Positions 1-8,775 of a DNA stretch of 64,000 nt are shown piece by piece (the stretch's first letter is position 1; the number at the start of each line of letters is the position of its first letter). The translations under genes were made by a program, and so were the position numbers. Source of the stretch: Micromonospora cremea (GTDB lineage: Bacteria; Actinomycetota; Actinomycetes; Mycobacteriales; Micromonosporaceae); NCBI RefSeq assembly GCF_900143515.1, contig NZ_FSQT01000002.1, forward strand, positions 3,225,501-3,289,500, read 5' to 3'. The notes under the pieces were generated by a model. It saw only the letters and a program-made list of their open reading frames with translations. It searched no databases and was not told where the DNA came from.

Positions 1-603
1 AGCAGCCCGCTACAGATGCTCCTGATCCGACGCGCACGAATACTAAAGCAGGCCCGCGGCAAGGTGCCAATGGCAGCCGACATCCTGCAGCGCGAGTACC
101 AGGACGGCGATCGCTGGCTTGTCTACTGCGATGACGTGAAACAGATGAAGGCGCTGACCAAGGAGTGTCTCGCCGCCGGACTACCTGCACTTGAGTTTTA
201 CTCCGAGATGACAAGTGGCCGTGACGAAGTCATCCGCAGCCTGGGCAAGTATGGCGGCATCGTCATTGCAATCCGCTGCCTCGATGAAGGTATCGACATC
301 CCGGTTACCGACCACGCCCTCATTCTCGCTAGCTCGACCGTGGAACGCGAGTACATCCAGCGACGCGGTCGCGTCCTCCGTCAGGCCCCTGGTACGAACA
401 AGGTCAGCGCCGAGGTTCATGACCTCATGCTTGTCGATCAGATCGGCGGAGCACTCACCAAAAGTGAAGCCGTGCGCGCCTTGGAATTCGTGCGGTTAGC
501 GCGAAATTCCGCAGCCCGAGAGCGGCTAAAGGTGATCGTTTCCCTGAGCCAAGACCCCGTCACGTTGCCTGACTGGATCGACTACGAAGAAGAGAGCGAC
601 TGA
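1..603 (+). CDS. SF2 (DEAD/DEAH-type) helicase, C-terminal part, 5'-truncated by window edge
   Basis: The frame is open from base 1, so the N-terminal RecA domain lies outside the window. What remains is the second RecA domain: a strand-turn-helix with YCDDVKQMK near its start, motif V (RCLDEGIDIP, about bases 271-300) and motif VI with the arginine finger (QRRGRVLRQAPG, about bases 358-393). The C-terminal 60 residues are helical and charged. The next gene starts 2 bp after the stop codon, and a DndD-like ATPase follows, so this helicase probably works with that ATPase on DNA. Helicase plus DndD-like ATPase pairs are known from phosphorothioation-type and other restriction clusters, but no sulfur-modification gene is visible here, so the exact system is inference. 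Confidence 0.85.
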   Translation, partial: SSPLQMLLIRRARILKQARGKVPMAADILQREYQDGDRWLVYCDDVKQMKALTKECLAAGLPALEFYSEMTSGRDEVIRSLGKYGGIVIAIRCLDEGIDIPVTDHALILASSTVEREYIQRRGRVLRQAPGTNKVSAEVHDLMLVDQIGGALTKSEAVRALEFVRLARNSAARERLKVIVSLSQDPVTLPDWIDYEEESD

Positions 604-605
604 AC

Positions 606-869
606 ATGGTCCAACCCGAGAACGACGAAGCCGGCCATGGCCGGGAAGGTGCGTTGGCGGCCCTGAACGAGGTCGCCACCGATCCCGAGGTAGTCAAGCA
701 GTTCGGCACGGCGGCTGGCGCGTTCGAGCCAGAGGACTACCAGCAACTGATTGCTCTTGCCTGGCGCCACCAGTTCGACGATGACCGGACCAAGTTCAAG
801 CGCGACCTCAGAGCGCTCCAGGAGCACGTCAGCCAGCGTATCCTCGACCGGGCGGAGTTGTCCGAATGA
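606..869 (+). CDS. Small acidic/helical protein between helicase and DndD-like ATPase
   Basis: An 87-aa protein with no family I recognise. It is rich in Glu/Asp/Ala and predicted helical, with LYS/ARG-rich DRTKFKRDLRALQEHV near the end. The ATG is 2 bp after the helicase stop. Its own stop overlaps the start of the ATPase gene in ATGA, so it is translationally coupled to both. That tight packing argues for a structural or adaptor subunit of the helicase/ATPase machine rather than a regulator. No catalytic motif is visible. Confidence 0.7.
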   Translation: MVQPENDEAGHGREGALAALNEVATDPEVVKQFGTAAGAFEPEDYQQLIALAWRHQFDDDRTKFKRDLRALQEHVSQRILDRAELSE

Positions 870-2839
870 GCCTGCGATTCGAGAGCGTCAGCCTCAAGAA
901 TTTCGGTCCATACCGTGAGATCGACACGCTCAACCTAGAGACTGATCCGCACGCGCCCATCGTCGTGATCCACGGCGAGAACACCCTTGGAAAGACCAGT
1001 CTATTCCGGGCGCTGCGGTGGTGTCTGTACGGTAGCCCCGAATCGGGGAGGACGCCCGCCCAAGCCGCCCGGCATCTGTCCGAGTACATGAACCGCCCGG
1101 CGTGGAGAGACGGCGAGACTGACATGCAGGTATGCATGCAGTTCACAGCAAATGGGCACAAGTACCGGCTCGTGCGCACCGCGAGGTTCGAAGGCGGACC
1201 GCCAAAGGTGTCCGCCGACCTTCGGGTGGACTCAACGGTCGTTCAGCAGGCTTCAATCGAGGCGGAGATCGGACGTCTGCTGCACCCGCAAATCTCCGAG
1301 TTTTTCCTGTTTGATGGTGAGTTGCTCAAGGACTTCTACGACCGACTCAACACGGATCGTGAGAGAGACCTCCTCCGGGACAGCATCGACAACGTGCTCG
1401 GGATTCCGGCGTTGCAGCTGGCCGAGCGGGACGTTTCGACTCTGACCGAGCACGCAATTCAGAGGCAGGCTAAGGCACTTAAAAACAAGAAAGACGTCGA
1501 GAACGCGCGCAAGCAAATTCGCGAATTGAAGTCCAAGCAGGAGAGCTTGGATAAGGACCGAAAAGAGATGGAGCACGCGCTCGGCAAGGCCAAGGCAGCC
1601 CTGGAAGACGTCAAGGAGCGTATTGCGGGAGTCGAAGAGCTGAAGGCCGATGCTCGTGAGATGGAGGGGTTGGAGGTCCTGATCGCGGGCGGAAAGCAGG
1701 AAGAGGACCAGATCCGTGAGGACATGCGACGGTTGCTCACAACTGGCTGGCTCGCACCTGCCGCCGGCAAGCTCAACGGAGCCTTGCAGCGAGTCGTGGC
1801 CAAGAACGACGCGGCCCAGCAGCAGCAGAAGGCAATCCAGGTCGCCCGTGATCGTGTCGACGTGCTGCAGAAGCAGATCCAGGGTGGAATCTGTCCGGCC
1901 TGTCAACAGGAACTGCCGCCGCCGGACGAGTCGACCGAAAATGATTTGGCGAGAGCCGAAGCCGATCTGAAGCAGTTGAAGGAATCGGCAGGGGACGGGC
2001 CGGATCTCCGCCTTGAGCGGCGGATCCGGGAGTTGGTCGATACGACGACTGTCAAGGCGTACCAGCAGAAGCAGGAGCAGCTCAACAAGGTTGTCGCTAC
2101 CCAGTTCGAACGCAATCGCAGGCTCAACGCTCTGAAGGATCGCTTGAAGGACAACGATGCGGCTAAGATCCGCCAACTTGGTGAGGAGCAGGATCGGCTC
2201 GAAGCAGCGATCGAGCGATACGGGCAGATCCTCAGGAACCAAAAGCCGAAACAGGATGAGATCAACAAGCAGCAGGACAAGCTCGCCGGCATTTTGCGGC
2301 GCCTGGGGGGCGGCGCCCAGCCAGAAGTTGCAGCCGAGGCGTTCTTCTTCGAGTACGTGCGCACCCTGCTGACGCGGACGATTGAGCGCTACCAGGAGCG
2401 GACGCGGGCTGAGGTGGAGAAGGCTGCCAGCGAGATGTTCGTGACGCTGGTCCGCGATCCGCAGGCCTACCAGGGGCTCCACATCAGCCGCGACTACCGG
2501 GTTGACCTTGTCGGTCAGTGGGGTGAGGCCATGAAGACCAGTGAGGGCGGTAAGCAGCTCGTCGCCCTCTCGTTGATTGGTGCGCTCAAGCGAGCCGCCG
2601 TCCGGGGTGGCCCCGTGGTCCTGGACAGCCCGTTGGCACGTCTTGATCTAGAGCACCGTGCCAACGTTCTAAAGACCTGGGTGCCAGAGCTGGGCAACCA
2701 GGCGATCTTGCTCGTGCAGTCAGGCGAGCTCACAGATGAGCAGGCTCGGGACATTATGGGCAATCGAATCGGGCACGAGTACAGGATTTACCGACCGAGC
2801 GATGATCCCGAAGAGGCCACAATCGAAAGGACTCAGTAG
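866..2839 (+). CDS. DndD-like SMC/Rad50-family ATPase with zinc hook
   Basis: A 657-aa ABC/SMC-type ATPase. Walker A is GENTLGKTS at residues 37-45. A long heptad-rich coiled coil is interrupted around residue 345 by a CPAC pair (CxxC zinc hook). The C-terminal lobe has a signature-like GGKQLVALSLIGAL and Walker B VVLDSPLARLD near residue 584. The length and the KNFGPYRE start match DndD of phosphorothioation/restriction clusters, where the ATPase is thought to handle DNA during modification or restriction. The start overlaps the upstream stop (ATGA) and the following gene begins 2 bp downstream. It could equally be a Rad50-like ATPase of an unnamed defence system; there is no DndA/B/C/E in view. 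Confidence 0.85.
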   Translation: MSLRFESVSLKNFGPYREIDTLNLETDPHAPIVVIHGENTLGKTSLFRALRWCLYGSPESGRTPAQAARHLSEYMNRPAWRDGETDMQVCMQFTANGHKYRLVRTARFEGGPPKVSADLRVDSTVVQQASIEAEIGRLLHPQISEFFLFDGELLKDFYDRLNTDRERDLLRDSIDNVLGIPALQLAERDVSTLTEHAIQRQAKALKNKKDVENARKQIRELKSKQESLDKDRKEMEHALGKAKAALEDVKERIAGVEELKADAREMEGLEVLIAGGKQEEDQIREDMRRLLTTGWLAPAAGKLNGALQRVVAKNDAAQQQQKAIQVARDRVDVLQKQIQGGICPACQQELPPPDESTENDLARAEADLKQLKESAGDGPDLRLERRIRELVDTTTVKAYQQKQEQLNKVVATQFERNRRLNALKDRLKDNDAAKIRQLGEEQDRLEAAIERYGQILRNQKPKQDEINKQQDKLAGILRRLGGGAQPEVAAEAFFFEYVRTLLTRTIERYQERTRAEVEKAASEMFVTLVRDPQAYQGLHISRDYRVDLVGQWGEAMKTSEGGKQLVALSLIGALKRAAVRGGPVVLDSPLARLDLEHRANVLKTWVPELGNQAILLVQSGELTDEQARDIMGNRIGHEYRIYRPSDDPEEATIERTQ

Positions 2840-2841
2840 CC

Positions 2842-3216
2842 GTGGGGAAGGACCAGGAAGATAAGCAGCAGATCGGTCTGACTGCTAAGGGCGACGAGGC
2901 AATCCAGGTACTGGTCGCAGACCGGCGGTTCGCGAATCAGACGGACGCGTACAGATTCGCAATCTCGTACGCGGTGGCGGCCGGCCTTCATCCGGCAGAT
3001 GCCCCGCAGGGCGGTTACAACACCAAGTTCAACGCCCTCGGCACATTGGAGAGTGGAAGCAGTGTCCGCGATCTCATCGACATCCTTGGAATCGGCGAGA
3101 CGCATCGGCCGTTCGCCACGGCGGAGAAACTAGCCGAGCTAGGCGTGAGGGAGATCGCCCGCCGGCTTGAAGGCAACGAAAGCCTTGCCGACATCATGAC
3201 TGATGCCTCTGGGTGA
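2842..3216 (+). CDS. 124-aa small protein at the DndE position, ribbon-helix-helix-like N-terminus
   Basis: It starts with GTG 2 bp after the ATPase stop, so it is the last gene of this operon. The N-terminal part (GLTAKGDEAIQVLV then RFANQTDAYRFAISYAVAAGL) has the strand-helix-helix pattern of ribbon-helix-helix or DndE-like proteins. The C-terminal half (GETHRPFATAEKLAELGVREIARRL) is helical. In Dnd clusters a small DNA-binding protein, DndE, follows DndD; here the position and size fit but the sequence identity is not something I can confirm. A DNA-binding accessory or autoregulator is the most reasonable guess. Confidence 0.65.
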   Translation: MGKDQEDKQQIGLTAKGDEAIQVLVADRRFANQTDAYRFAISYAVAAGLHPADAPQGGYNTKFNALGTLESGSSVRDLIDILGIGETHRPFATAEKLAELGVREIARRLEGNESLADIMTDASG

Positions 3217-3289
3217 GCAGCTGACTACGGGCCGCCGCGTATCTGGCCGCTTGCCTACTCGTGGTTCATGCTAGTCCGATGTGAAATTA

Positions 3290-3740
3290 GGCAACGACGC
3301 TTTTAGGCGTGCCGAAACCTCTCGGCCCCTCCGCCACCGGTCCTGGTGCGACGCTCGCGCGATCCCAGCCGGGGCTGCCGACTACGCCACGGCACCTAAT
3401 TCGTGCGGGATCGCGGAGGAGGGGCCGCTGCCGGTAGCGTCCGGTGATGCCCGACACCGCAGGACCACCTGTTGCCCGGCTCCAACCGGTGCTCAGCCAT
3501 TCACGAGGATCGCCCAACGCTCCTCGCTCGCCCGGCCTTCAGATGGTCCTTCGATCGCGGCGTGGTCGTCTACGTCGGCACAACCGGGAACCTGCGGTGT
3601 CTCCGGCAGCACCCAGCCCGCAAACGGGGCTCGTCCGTGCTGCACGAGCAGGTCGGCCATCTCGTCGACAAGCCTGGTTACGAGGCGTCGGCCGCGGACA
3701 TCGCTCGCTGCGAAGCTGCCGGGCGCGCCTACAAGACGAC
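3290..3740 (+). pseudogene. Decayed mini-cassette copy D: third mini-gene plus GIY-YIG nuclease remnants
   Basis: No intact gene fits between 3217 and 3787. Bases 3340-3440 resemble the end of the third mini-gene (tggtgcgacgct... matching the IWCDAKLDGAG region of 11256-11543). From about 3446 (atgcccgac) the sequence follows the GIY-YIG gene at 19182: bases 3560-3730 encode VVVYVGTTGNLRCLRQH, SSVLHEQVGHLVDKP and ASAADIARC, matching VVIYVGRTRRGLRDRLRQH, SSVLHDQVGQLLDTP and ASAADIAGW. Several frameshifts and deletions make it non-functional. It is the most degraded of four cassette copies. Confidence 0.7.
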
Positions 3741-3787
3741 AGTCGTAGATACTGTGCTTTTTGCGAGTGCCGACGCGAGGGGCGCCA

Positions 3788-5452
3788 ATGGTAAGCCGAA
3801 CGGTTACTGCGAAGGATCCGAAGCCCACCTCTGAGCGTATAGAGCAGCTGGCGCAGAGGGTGCTGATCGGCGACATCATCCTTCCGGAGTTCCAACGCCC
3901 CTTCGTCTGGAAGCGGAGGCAGATCCTTGAGCTGGTTGACTCGATCTACCGCAACTATCCGATCGGCAGCATGCTCGTGTGGGAGTCACACCAGAAGCTA
4001 GCCAGCAAGCGATCGATTGCTGATCTGGAGGTGGCCCGGCGCGGGGAGACCTATCCCGTGAACTACCTCCTCGATGGGCAGCAGCGGCTGTCCACGATCT
4101 GCGGTGTCCTCTACTGGGAGCCAAGTGATCCCAACAGCGTTTGGAATGTCTACTTTGACCTGAAGGCCGGGAAGTTCCACCACGCGGGCAGCGAGGAGGA
4201 CCTGCCGCTGCATCAGATTCCGCTGCGTCGTCTTGCAGATCCCGCCGATTATTTTCGCCGGCTAGCATCCTTGGATGACCAGCGGCTCAGGGATACGGCG
4301 GATCTTCTGTTCAACCGATTCAAGGACTACCAGGTCCCGTTGGTCACGTTGGGCGACATGTCGATTAATGACGTTGCCCCAGTTTTCGAGCGCATCAACT
4401 CGACCGGGACTCGGCTCACGATTTATGACCTCATGAGAGCCGCAACCTAAAGTCCGGAATTTGACCTGGGAAGGACTATCGTCGGCATACGAGAATCCCT
4501 AGAGGCAAAGAAATTCCATCAGTTCGATAATAAGACATTCCTGCGGGCGCTAGCCGCATCTGCTGGGGGCGATTTCTCCTCGGCTAGCATCGACGCCCTG
4601 AGAGACCTCAAACGCGATGATTTGGTTCGGGCTGCAAACTCGACCAAAAAAGCGGCAGAGCGTGCAGCTGACTTCCTAGCGACCGAAATTGGTGCGCCCC
4701 GAGCTGAGTCCCTGCCATATGCGAACCAATTTGCCTTCTTATGTGAACTCTTTCGGGTCCTGCCTCACCCGACAGGAGAGCAGCTTAACGAGATTAAGCG
4801 TTGGTTTTGGCTGACTACGTTGTCTGGGTACTTCAGCGGCTGGGATAGCGGCCAGATGGCGACCGACACTAGGGCCATTCGGCAATTCGCGGAAGGCAAG
4901 ATTGCGAAGCTCAGTGTCCCTGCCGCTATCGCTTCTGCAAGCCTGTGGGAGGTAAAGCCCTTCAGGTCCAACAGTGCTGTTTCTAAAATGCTGGGCCTGA
5001 TGCTGGCATTCAACAAGCCCCTTGACCTTCTGAATGGCCAGAGGGTCGACGTTGGGAAGTCGCTGTCGTGGTCAAACGATAAAGAGTATCACCATTTCTT
5101 TCCCCAGGCGTATCTGGCGCGTCGCCGTATAGGCGCTAGCAAGGCGAATGTGGTTGGAAACATCGTCCTTCTAACATCCAAGAGCAACATTGACATCCGC
5201 GACTCGGCCCCCAGTGAGTACCTCAACGAGATTATAGAGCGTGAGGGCAGGGATAACCTGGTACGGCGGATGGAGTCGAACCTTGTGCCGAAAGATGCCC
5301 TGGATGCGGCCCTCGCTGACGACTATGGCGCCTTCTTGAAAATCCGCGCGCAGCACGTCCATCAGGTCGCCCAAGCGATGGCGGGCATAAGCTACGGGCC
5401 TCCTCTGCGCCCCGAGGACATCGAAGACGCCGACGACGATCCGACAGAGTAG
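3788..5452 (+). pseudogene. DUF262/HNH (GmrSD-like) protein interrupted by an in-frame TAA
   Basis: The start at 3788 follows a good Shine-Dalgarno (gcgagggg). The first 220 residues carry the DUF262 domain with PEFQRPFVW, the YPIGSMLVW segment and LLDGQQRLSTI. After DLMRAAT a TAA sits at 4448-4450, where family members usually have Trp. The same frame then runs on without a break (SPEFDLGRTIVGI...) to 5452, and contains the HNH-like C-terminus HHFFPQAYL ... NVVGNIVLL. Full length would be about 554 residues. GmrSD proteins cleave modified DNA using nucleotide. The 4450-5450 stretch is less GC-rich than its neighbours, suggesting recent import. Either a dead gene or two separately translated halves (possible restart at TTG 4622). 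Confidence 0.8.
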
Positions 5453-5565
5453 GGCATGTCGAAGGACCTGGCTGTCCTGCTTGTGAAGGAGCGCCAAGGG
5501 GAGGTTCAATCAAGCGTTGGCGCCCCACCGTTCCCTCGCCTATGCGCGGAGCCGCTCACGATCCG

Positions 5566-5655
5566 GTGGAAGCCACAAGACCCCCAAGCCTTGGTGGCCG
5601 TACAACTCACCGGTCTCGATGAGGATCGTGATGGCCTGGCGGACTGTCGACGCTG
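5566..5655 (-). pseudogene. GntR-family regulator remnant
   Basis: About 90 bases match the 3' end of the intact GntR gene at 17797-18051 (shared run ccttggtggccgtacaactc and the following helix-turn-helix wing). Only the C-terminal wing (TVRQAVTIL...ETGELYGHQGLG region) is represented and no start is present. The match ends abruptly where the TDT transporter fragment begins, so this is a recombination scar. Between 5453 and 5565 I see no convincing gene. Confidence 0.7.
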
Positions 5656-6483
5656 GCGGTGCGGGGCGCCGTCAAGGCGGACCTGCTCGACCCGGTCGCC
5701 CCACCGATCGCCTCGCTGGTGGTGATCACACCGATGCTGCTCGCCGCGCAGGGCATCGCGCCGCACGCCCCCACCGCCGGCCGGATCGTCTTCGACGTGT
5801 TCGCGGCGCTCACGGTGCTGCTGGGCGGCTGGCTCACCGGGCACTGGATGTACGGGGCGGGTGGTGCTGGACAAGATGCACCCGGGGTACTTCCTGCCCA
5901 CCGTGGCCGGCGGGTTGATCGCAGCGGCCGGCGCTGCCGCACTGGGGCAGCAGCGCCTGGCCCAGGCCTTGTTCGGCCTCGGGTTGATCTGCTGGCTGAT
6001 CCTCGGTTCGATCATGCTGGGTCGGCTGTTCGTCCGGCCGGTCCTGCCGGCTCCGCTCACGCCGACGCTGGCCATTGAGGTTGCCCCCGCGGCGGTGGCG
6101 AGCCTCGCCTACTTCGCGCTCAACGGCGACCGGCTGGACCTCTTCGCCGTCGCGTTGGGCGGGTACGGCCCGCTCATGGTGCTGGCCCAGATCCGGTTGC
6201 TGCCGGTCTTTTTGCGCCTGACGTTCGCGCCGAGCACCTGGGCGTTCACCTTCAGTTGGGCGGTTGTCGCCTCGGCCGCGCTGCACTGGATCCACGCCGG
6301 CCGGCCGGCCAGGACGCCTCGACGTATTTGATCCTCACCGGCGTAACCCTTGTCATCGGCGGCATCGCCGTACGGACGATGATCGCGGTCGTCCGCCGGC
6401 AGTACCTCGCCCCGCCGGTGGCCCAGCCCGTCGACTCGGCACACACCGCGGACCCTGCCCGGGCCCCGGCTCGTGCCGCCTAG
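5656..6483 (+). pseudogene. TDT/SLAC1 (TehA-like) anion transporter, N-terminally truncated and frameshifted
   Basis: Three frames together give the C-terminal seven or so membrane segments of a tellurite-resistance/dicarboxylate (TDT) transporter. 5659-5860 encodes MRGAVKADLLDP and LVVITPMLLAAQGI; 5861-6310 encodes LHPGYFLPTVAGGLIAAAGA-like sequence (here DKMHPGYFLPTVAGG) and LGLICWLILGSIM; 6310-6483 encodes LILTGVTLVIGGIAVRTMI. Frameshifts fall near 5865 and 6310 and the N-terminus is missing. Its last 240 bases occur again at 12736-12970. Non-functional. Confidence 0.8.
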
Positions 6484-6550
6484 GCTGCTGCCTATCGGCT
6501 GCGGTTGGCCCCGCGCGCGTCGGCGACGGCGGTTTGCAGGGCGGCCACTA
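6248..6550 (+). repeat. 303-bp direct repeat, copy 1 (partner 12736-13038)
   Basis: Bases 6248-6550 and 12736-13038 align without gaps at a constant offset of 6488 with only a handful of substitutions. The unit contains the last 240 bases of the TDT pseudogene plus the last ~70 bases of the DUF4011 helicase gene. The left copy continues into the transporter, the right copy into the helicase, so the repeats bound a 6.2-kb inserted block. The left copy ends at the IS5-family element. Confidence 0.9.
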
Positions 6551-6551
6551 A

Positions 6552-7448
6552 GAGCTCCTAACTCTTTGAGTGTTGGAGTCGGCGCCAGCAGATGATGGCG
6601 CAGGCGAGGGTGAGGAAGGCTTCGTGGATGTCGTCGCGGATCTCCCACCGCACCCGCAGGCGGCGGAACCAGTGCAGCAGGGCGATGGTCTGCTCGACGA
6701 CCCAGCGGCGGGTGCCGAGTCCTGAGCCGTGTGGGTCGCCGCGTCGGGCGATGACGGGTGTGATGCCTCGGGTCCGTAGCGCGCGGCGGTAGATGTCGTA
6801 GTCGTAGCCGCGGTCTGCGTAGATCCGGTCGGGCCGTTGCCGGGGTCTGCCGCGGATGCCCTTGATTGGCGGGACTTTGTCGACCAGGGGCATCAGTTGG
6901 GTGACGTCATGGCGGTTGCCGCCGGTCAGGCTGACGGCGAGGGGGATGCCGCCCGCGTCGGTGAGACGTGGTGTTTCGAGCCTGGCTTGCGGCGGTCGAC
7001 CGGGCTCGGGCCGGTTTTGGGCCGCCCTTGAGCGCCCGGACGTGGGAGCCGTCGATCACCGCCCGGGACATGTCCGGCTGCCCGGCGGCCCGGAGTTTGC
7101 CCAGCAGCACTTCGTGCAGTTGCTGCCACATGCCGGCGTCGTTCCAGTCCCGCAACCTGCGCCAGCAGGTCATCCCCGACCCGAAGCCGAGTTCCTGGGG
7201 TAGGTGCTCCCATGGGATGGCGGTGTAGAGCACGAACAAGATCCCGCACAACACCTTGCGGTCATCCAGCGGCTTACGGCCGGGATAGCGACGCCGACGT
7301 GGTGGTCGGGGTGGCAGCAACGGCGCGGTCTCGGCCCACAACTCGTCCGAGACGATCCACGGCGGCTGCTCACCCCTCCTCACGCCCGAGCACTCTAGTC
7401 GAGCGTCCATGAAGGACGAACGCCCCTAGATCATTCTGTTAGGAGTTC
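6552..7448 (-). mobile_element. IS5-family insertion sequence, 897 bp
   Basis: Terminal inverted repeats are gagctcctaac (6552-6562) and gttaggagttc (7438-7448), matching at 10 of 11 positions. They are flanked by a 3-bp direct repeat TAA (6549-6551 and 7449-7451). The transposase is on the minus strand in two overlapping phases, as in the IS427-like group of IS5. The sequences to the left and right of the element do not belong to one former locus, so a deletion or rearrangement followed insertion. Confidence 0.85.
6558..7410 (-). pseudogene. IS5-family transposase, frameshifted
   Basis: The N-terminal part (from 7410) has DELWAETAPLLPPRPPRRRR, the DDRKVLCGILFVLYTAIPW helix and the first catalytic Asp in MSRAVIDGSHVRALKGGPK. 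A CCCAAAA slippery heptamer (about 7011-7017 on the minus strand) precedes a -1 change into PSPVDRRKPGSKHHV, which is typical programmed frameshifting. A further single-base loss near 6975 then moves the frame again to the C-terminal part with ADRGYD (second Asp) and WVVEQTIALLHWFRRL (Glu region). The second shift has no slippery site, so the enzyme is probably inactive. Confidence 0.8.
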
Positions 7449-7451
7449 TAA

Positions 7452-7790
7452 GGCGCTGGCAGCAGAGGACCTCGTGGAGCTGACAGGCGAGATGAGTGAA
7501 GTGATCCCGGTTACCGTTCGACTGACTGTACCGGTGTCGTTGTTAACGCGGTTCACCCCTTGACCGACAAGATGGTCGTCGAAACGGCCGGCGGCGGTCG
7601 GCGCAAGAAGGTCGACTGGTTTGCTGTGGTGACCCAGGAAGGGCTCGACCTTGTCGCCTCGGCGATCGGTTCGCCCTGAGCCGAGTGACGATCCACCGCC
7701 ATGGCTGCCTGCTGCTGCCTGATGCCGAGGAATCGACGGAGGCGGGCAGCCAGTTTTGGTTGGTCGGACGGTAATGGTGCGGCGCGAGCA
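7452..7790. other. Gene-free stretch with short coding scraps
   Basis: No supported gene. Two short plus-strand scraps look formerly coding: 7454-7561 (ALAAEDLVELTGEMSEVIP then a TGA) and, in another frame, 7554-7679 (DKMVVETAGGG followed by KKVDWFAVVTQEGLDLVAS, then a stop). I cannot assign either to a family. The stretch links the IS5 element with cassette remnant C. Confidence 0.4.
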
Positions 7791-8050
7791 ACCGCCATCG
7801 ACTTCGGCGAGACCACCCTCAGCGAGGAGGAACGCCAGTTTCTGCGTACCCGAATATGGTGCGACGCCAGGCTCGACGGCGCCAGCCGCTGCTGACGCCC
7901 CAACGACCACGAGGGCCCCTGCGGTTCCGCGGATAAGGAGCCGCCCCGGTAGCCTCTGGGATGCCCGACGCCACGATCGGCGGTCTGTTGGCGGCCTTCA
8001 CGGCTAACAGCCGGACCGGCAACCAGAACGTTTCGCTACATCAGTACACG
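7791..8050 (+). pseudogene. Mini-cassette copy C: remnants of third mini-gene and GIY-YIG nuclease
   Basis: 7791-7897 encodes TAIDFGETTLSEEERQFLR and IWCDARLDGA before a TGA, matching the third mini-gene at 11256-11543 nearly base for base. From 7961 (atgcccgacgccac) the beginning of the GIY-YIG gene follows (compare 19182), then the sequence jumps after ttcacggct to the part equivalent to LTGNRESSVLHQ, so the catalytic centre is deleted. Both pieces lack a full reading frame. Confidence 0.8.
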
Positions 8051-8090
8051 CGCCGGGAGCAGCGTTGTACCCGTGGCCTAGAGTGCCGCC

Positions 8091-8567
8091 ATGGTCGATC
8101 GCACCTACGGTGACATCCCCGGTTTCCCTGTAGGCACAGAGTTCGTCAACCGGACAGCCTTGGCAGCATCCCAGGTTCACCGGCCCCGCCAGGGAGGGAT
8201 CTGCGGCGGGGTCGACGGTGCCGAGTCCATCGTCGTATCAGGCGGCTACATCGATGATGAGGACTACGGCGATCAGCTCGTCTACACAGGCCAGGGAGGG
8301 AACGACCCGGCTACGAAGCGGCAGATCGCTGACCAGGAGATGACGCGCGGAAACGCTGGTTTGGCGCGAAGCCAACTCGAGGGTCGGCCGGTGCGGGTTA
8401 TCCGGGGCGCTGGCGGAGACTCGAAGTACTCCCCTGCCAGCGGCCTTCGGTATGACGGCCTTTACCGGGTGGTCGAGCATTGGCCCGAGACAGGCAGGGA
8501 CGGCTACCGGATCTGGCGTTTTCGGCTGGTGGCGCTCGACAGCGCCGACCTGCCGCCCGTCCCATAA
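8091..8567 (+). CDS. Stand-alone YDG/SRA-domain protein (modified-cytosine reader)
   Basis: 158 residues that are essentially one SAD/SRA domain: PVGTEFVNRTALAASQVHRP, SIVVSGGYIDDEDYGD, LVYTGQGGND, DQEMTRGNAGLARS, PVRVIRG, GLRYDGLYRV (the YDG motif) and IWRFRLVAL. SRA domains flip out and bind 5-methyl- or 5-hydroxymethyl-cytosine. Bacterial SRA proteins usually continue into an HNH nuclease and act as type IV restriction enzymes, but here the frame stops right after the domain and no HNH is found to 8775. It may recruit a separate nuclease, act as a silent binder, or be a truncated enzyme. The start ATG gives the canonical domain length. Confidence 0.85.
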   Translation: MVDRTYGDIPGFPVGTEFVNRTALAASQVHRPRQGGICGGVDGAESIVVSGGYIDDEDYGDQLVYTGQGGNDPATKRQIADQEMTRGNAGLARSQLEGRPVRVIRGAGGDSKYSPASGLRYDGLYRVVEHWPETGRDGYRIWRFRLVALDSADLPPVP

Positions 8568-8775
8568 TCCGAAACGGTTCCCGCTGAGTGAGTGGCGACG
8601 GTGGTTCAGCGCCTTAAGCCGCAGCACGAAAGGTGGCTGTCCAGGTGAAGCAATGCATAACTTCACTCGCAAGGTCAGGACGCCTCGGCGAGGATCGAGC
8701 GGTTCAGCGGGAGCTCTTGGAGGAAGCGGGTCCGGGCCCGCCGTTGGCAGGAGGCAGCGGACATGTCGGCAGGGG
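8568..8775. other. Gene-free stretch after SRA gene
   Basis: No reading frame here resembles a nuclease domain or any family I recognise, on either strand. This is where the HNH half of an SRA-HNH enzyme would be expected; it is absent. Confidence 0.4.

Noticed and set aside
1253..2482. Long minus-strand ORF (409 codons) opposite the DndD-like gene
   Set aside because: Leu/Arg-rich antisense shadow of a high-GC gene; no domain and no ribosome-binding site. The plus-strand gene has complete ATPase motifs.
7431..7910. 159-codon minus-strand ORF
   Set aside because: Runs antisense through cassette remnant C and shows no family features.
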